A DNA stretch of 13,615 nucleotides from JBDIBB01 sp039812685 (GTDB taxonomy: Bacteria > Acidobacteriota > Vicinamibacteria > Vicinamibacterales > JAFNAJ01). Location: assembly GCA_039812685.1 (NCBI GenBank), contig JBDIBB010000103.1, positions 1 through 13,615 of the forward strand, read 5' to 3'. The notes under the pieces were generated by a model. It worked only from the letters and a program-made list of their open reading frames with translations. It had not been told where the DNA came from and did not search any database. A program made the position numbers and the translations under genes. Each line of letters begins with the position of its first letter. Position 1 is the first letter of the stretch. Below, one piece after another: positions 12,797 to 13,615 of the stretch.

Positions 12797-13615
12797 CTAC
12801 CGCCCGGGAGGCGGCGCCGGCCGGCGGCCCGTCTTCTCGAAGATGTAGTCGTCGCGCTGCTTCTGGAGTTCGGGGGTGAGCCGCCCGTAGATCTGCTGCG
12901 ACGTGTACTTCCCGGTGCCCAGCATCATCAGGCTCCAGTCGTCGCGCGCCTTCGACATCTCACCCGACTCGACGACCTCCTTCACCATGTGCGGGGGGAT
13001 GAACCACATCCCCTCGCGATCGGCCAGCACCACGTCACCCGGCATCACCAGCGTCTTGCCGATGCGCACCGGGATGTTGATGCCGGTCACCATGACGCGC
13101 ATGCCCTGCGTCGGGAACGAGTTCTTGAAGTACGCCTGCATGCCGGTCTCGGCAATGCGATCCAGCCAGTAGACGCCGCCGTTGACGATCATGCCGTTGC
13201 CGGTGGTGGTGCTGATGTAGTGCGCCAGCTTGTTGCCGACGAAGTTCCAGTCGGCGCCGAAGACGTCGGCCACGATGACGTCTCCCGGCTGCAACTGGTC
13301 GATCGCCGTCTGGTTCCGCGCGGGCGTCGTCCCCCTGGCCTTCGCCTCCGCCTCGTCCACCTCGGCGAGGTCGCCGCGGAACGGCATGAACTGGACGGTG
13401 AACACGCGGCCCACCATCTTCTGGTCGGGCTGCAGCACGCGCCAGCCGTCACGTGACTCGAACTGGTTGGGGAAGCTCTTGCCGGGCAGCACCGCCTGCA
13501 CCTCCTCGGCGATCAGCGGCTTGAGCCGCGCGATCAGCTCATCGGGCACCTTCGGCCGGCCATCGGGAAAGCGATCGTAGGGATTCTGCTTCGTGTACTT
13601 GATCAGCTGCTCCGG
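12797..13615 (-). CDS. RraA-family protein, N-terminus beyond the window edge
   Basis: The frame is open to the right edge (272 residues visible). The visible start reads PEQLIKYTKQNPYDRFPDGR followed by PKVPDEL; FPDGRPKVPD is a family-like segment, so the GTG at 13549 is an internal valine and the gene is 5'-partial here. The body is an RraA / HMG-aldolase-like domain: LQPGDVIVADVFG, GNKLA, TGNGMIVNGG, NIPVRIGKTLVMPGD and DREGMWFIPP. Family members include 4-hydroxy-4-methyl-2-oxoglutarate aldolases, RNase E regulators and many uncharacterised proteins. The usual DGxxRD motif reads NGGVYW here (Y149-W150 in visible numbering), so the Arg-Asp pair needed by the aldolases is missing and classical aldolase activity is doubtful. 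It ends 16 bases from the DUF362 gene, tail to tail. Whether an N-terminal signal exists cannot be seen. Confidence 0.85.
   Translation of the reverse strand, partial: PEQLIKYTKQNPYDRFPDGRPKVPDELIARLKPLIAEEVQAVLPGKSFPNQFESRDGWRVLQPDQKMVGRVFTVQFMPFRGDLAEVDEAEAKARGTTPARNQTAIDQLQPGDVIVADVFGADWNFVGNKLAHYISTTTGNGMIVNGGVYWLDRIAETGMQAYFKNSFPTQGMRVMVTGINIPVRIGKTLVMPGDVVLADREGMWFIPPHMVKEVVESGEMSKARDDWSLMMLGTGKYTSQQIYGRLTPELQKQRDDYIFEKTGRRPAPPPGR

Noticed and set aside
12800..12814. CCGCC-N5-GGCGG stem near the 3' end of the RraA-like gene as a terminator
   Set aside because: The stem is only 5 bp, lies within coding sequence rich in Pro/Arg codons, and has no T tract.
12797..13549. GTG at 13549 as the start of the RraA-like gene
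   Set aside because: The frame stays open to the window edge, and the residues upstream (FPDGRPK) run smoothly into the family. The GTG encodes an internal valine.

Overview
The window is very GC-rich (by eye well over 60 %), with G/C-ending codons and compact gene spacing. Two proteins carry Tat-type leaders (TRRDWL, SRREFL). The gene mix is cbb3-type accessory genes, short-Q-loop cytochrome bd oxidase, DUF362, an RraA-like protein and an ATP/ADP-translocase-like carrier. This suggests a free-living, respiring Gram-negative bacterium. My best guess is Acidobacteriota of the Vicinamibacteria type, but that is inference from style and gene content; no rRNA or other marker is present. I see no tRNA, rRNA, CRISPR array, insertion sequence or phage gene.

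Layout. (1) 11-1213, plus: a FixH-like membrane-anchored protein and a SafE/DsbD-like membrane protein, probably the end of a cbb3 oxidase maturation cluster that begins outside the window. (2) 1266-1766, minus: an exported histidine phosphatase, divergent from (3) 1954-3123, plus: a tandem adenylate kinase with two nucleotide-kinase domains, the second with damaged active-site motifs. (4) 3179-5568, minus: a probable two-gene operon of an ATP/ADP-antiporter-like carrier followed by a Tat-exported aldo/keto reductase. (5) 5733-6752, plus: an exported prolyl-oligopeptidase-type alpha/beta hydrolase, convergent with (6) 6801-7202, minus: an unrecognised 133-residue protein with a Cys/His-rich C-terminal half. 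That gene is divergent from (7) 7461-9884, plus: cydAB, encoding cytochrome bd quinol oxidase. (8) 10186-12780, plus: a glycoside-hydrolase-like protein and a Tat-exported DUF362 protein, convergent with (9) 12797 to the right edge, minus: an RraA-family protein whose start lies beyond the window.

Functional themes. The clearest is aerobic/microaerobic respiration: cbb3 oxidase maturation plus a complete bd oxidase subunit pair, though cydCD and a cydX-like gene are not seen. The second is nucleotide handling: the tandem adenylate kinase and the NTT-like carrier lie close together but point towards each other, with the aldo/keto reductase between them. The right-hand end looks like an accessory, possibly sugar- or organic-acid-related cluster of poorly characterised families. 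Likely promoters are recognisable only as TANNNT -10 hexamers in the GC-rich intergenic spaces. Strong GC hairpins without T tracts sit between several convergent genes.
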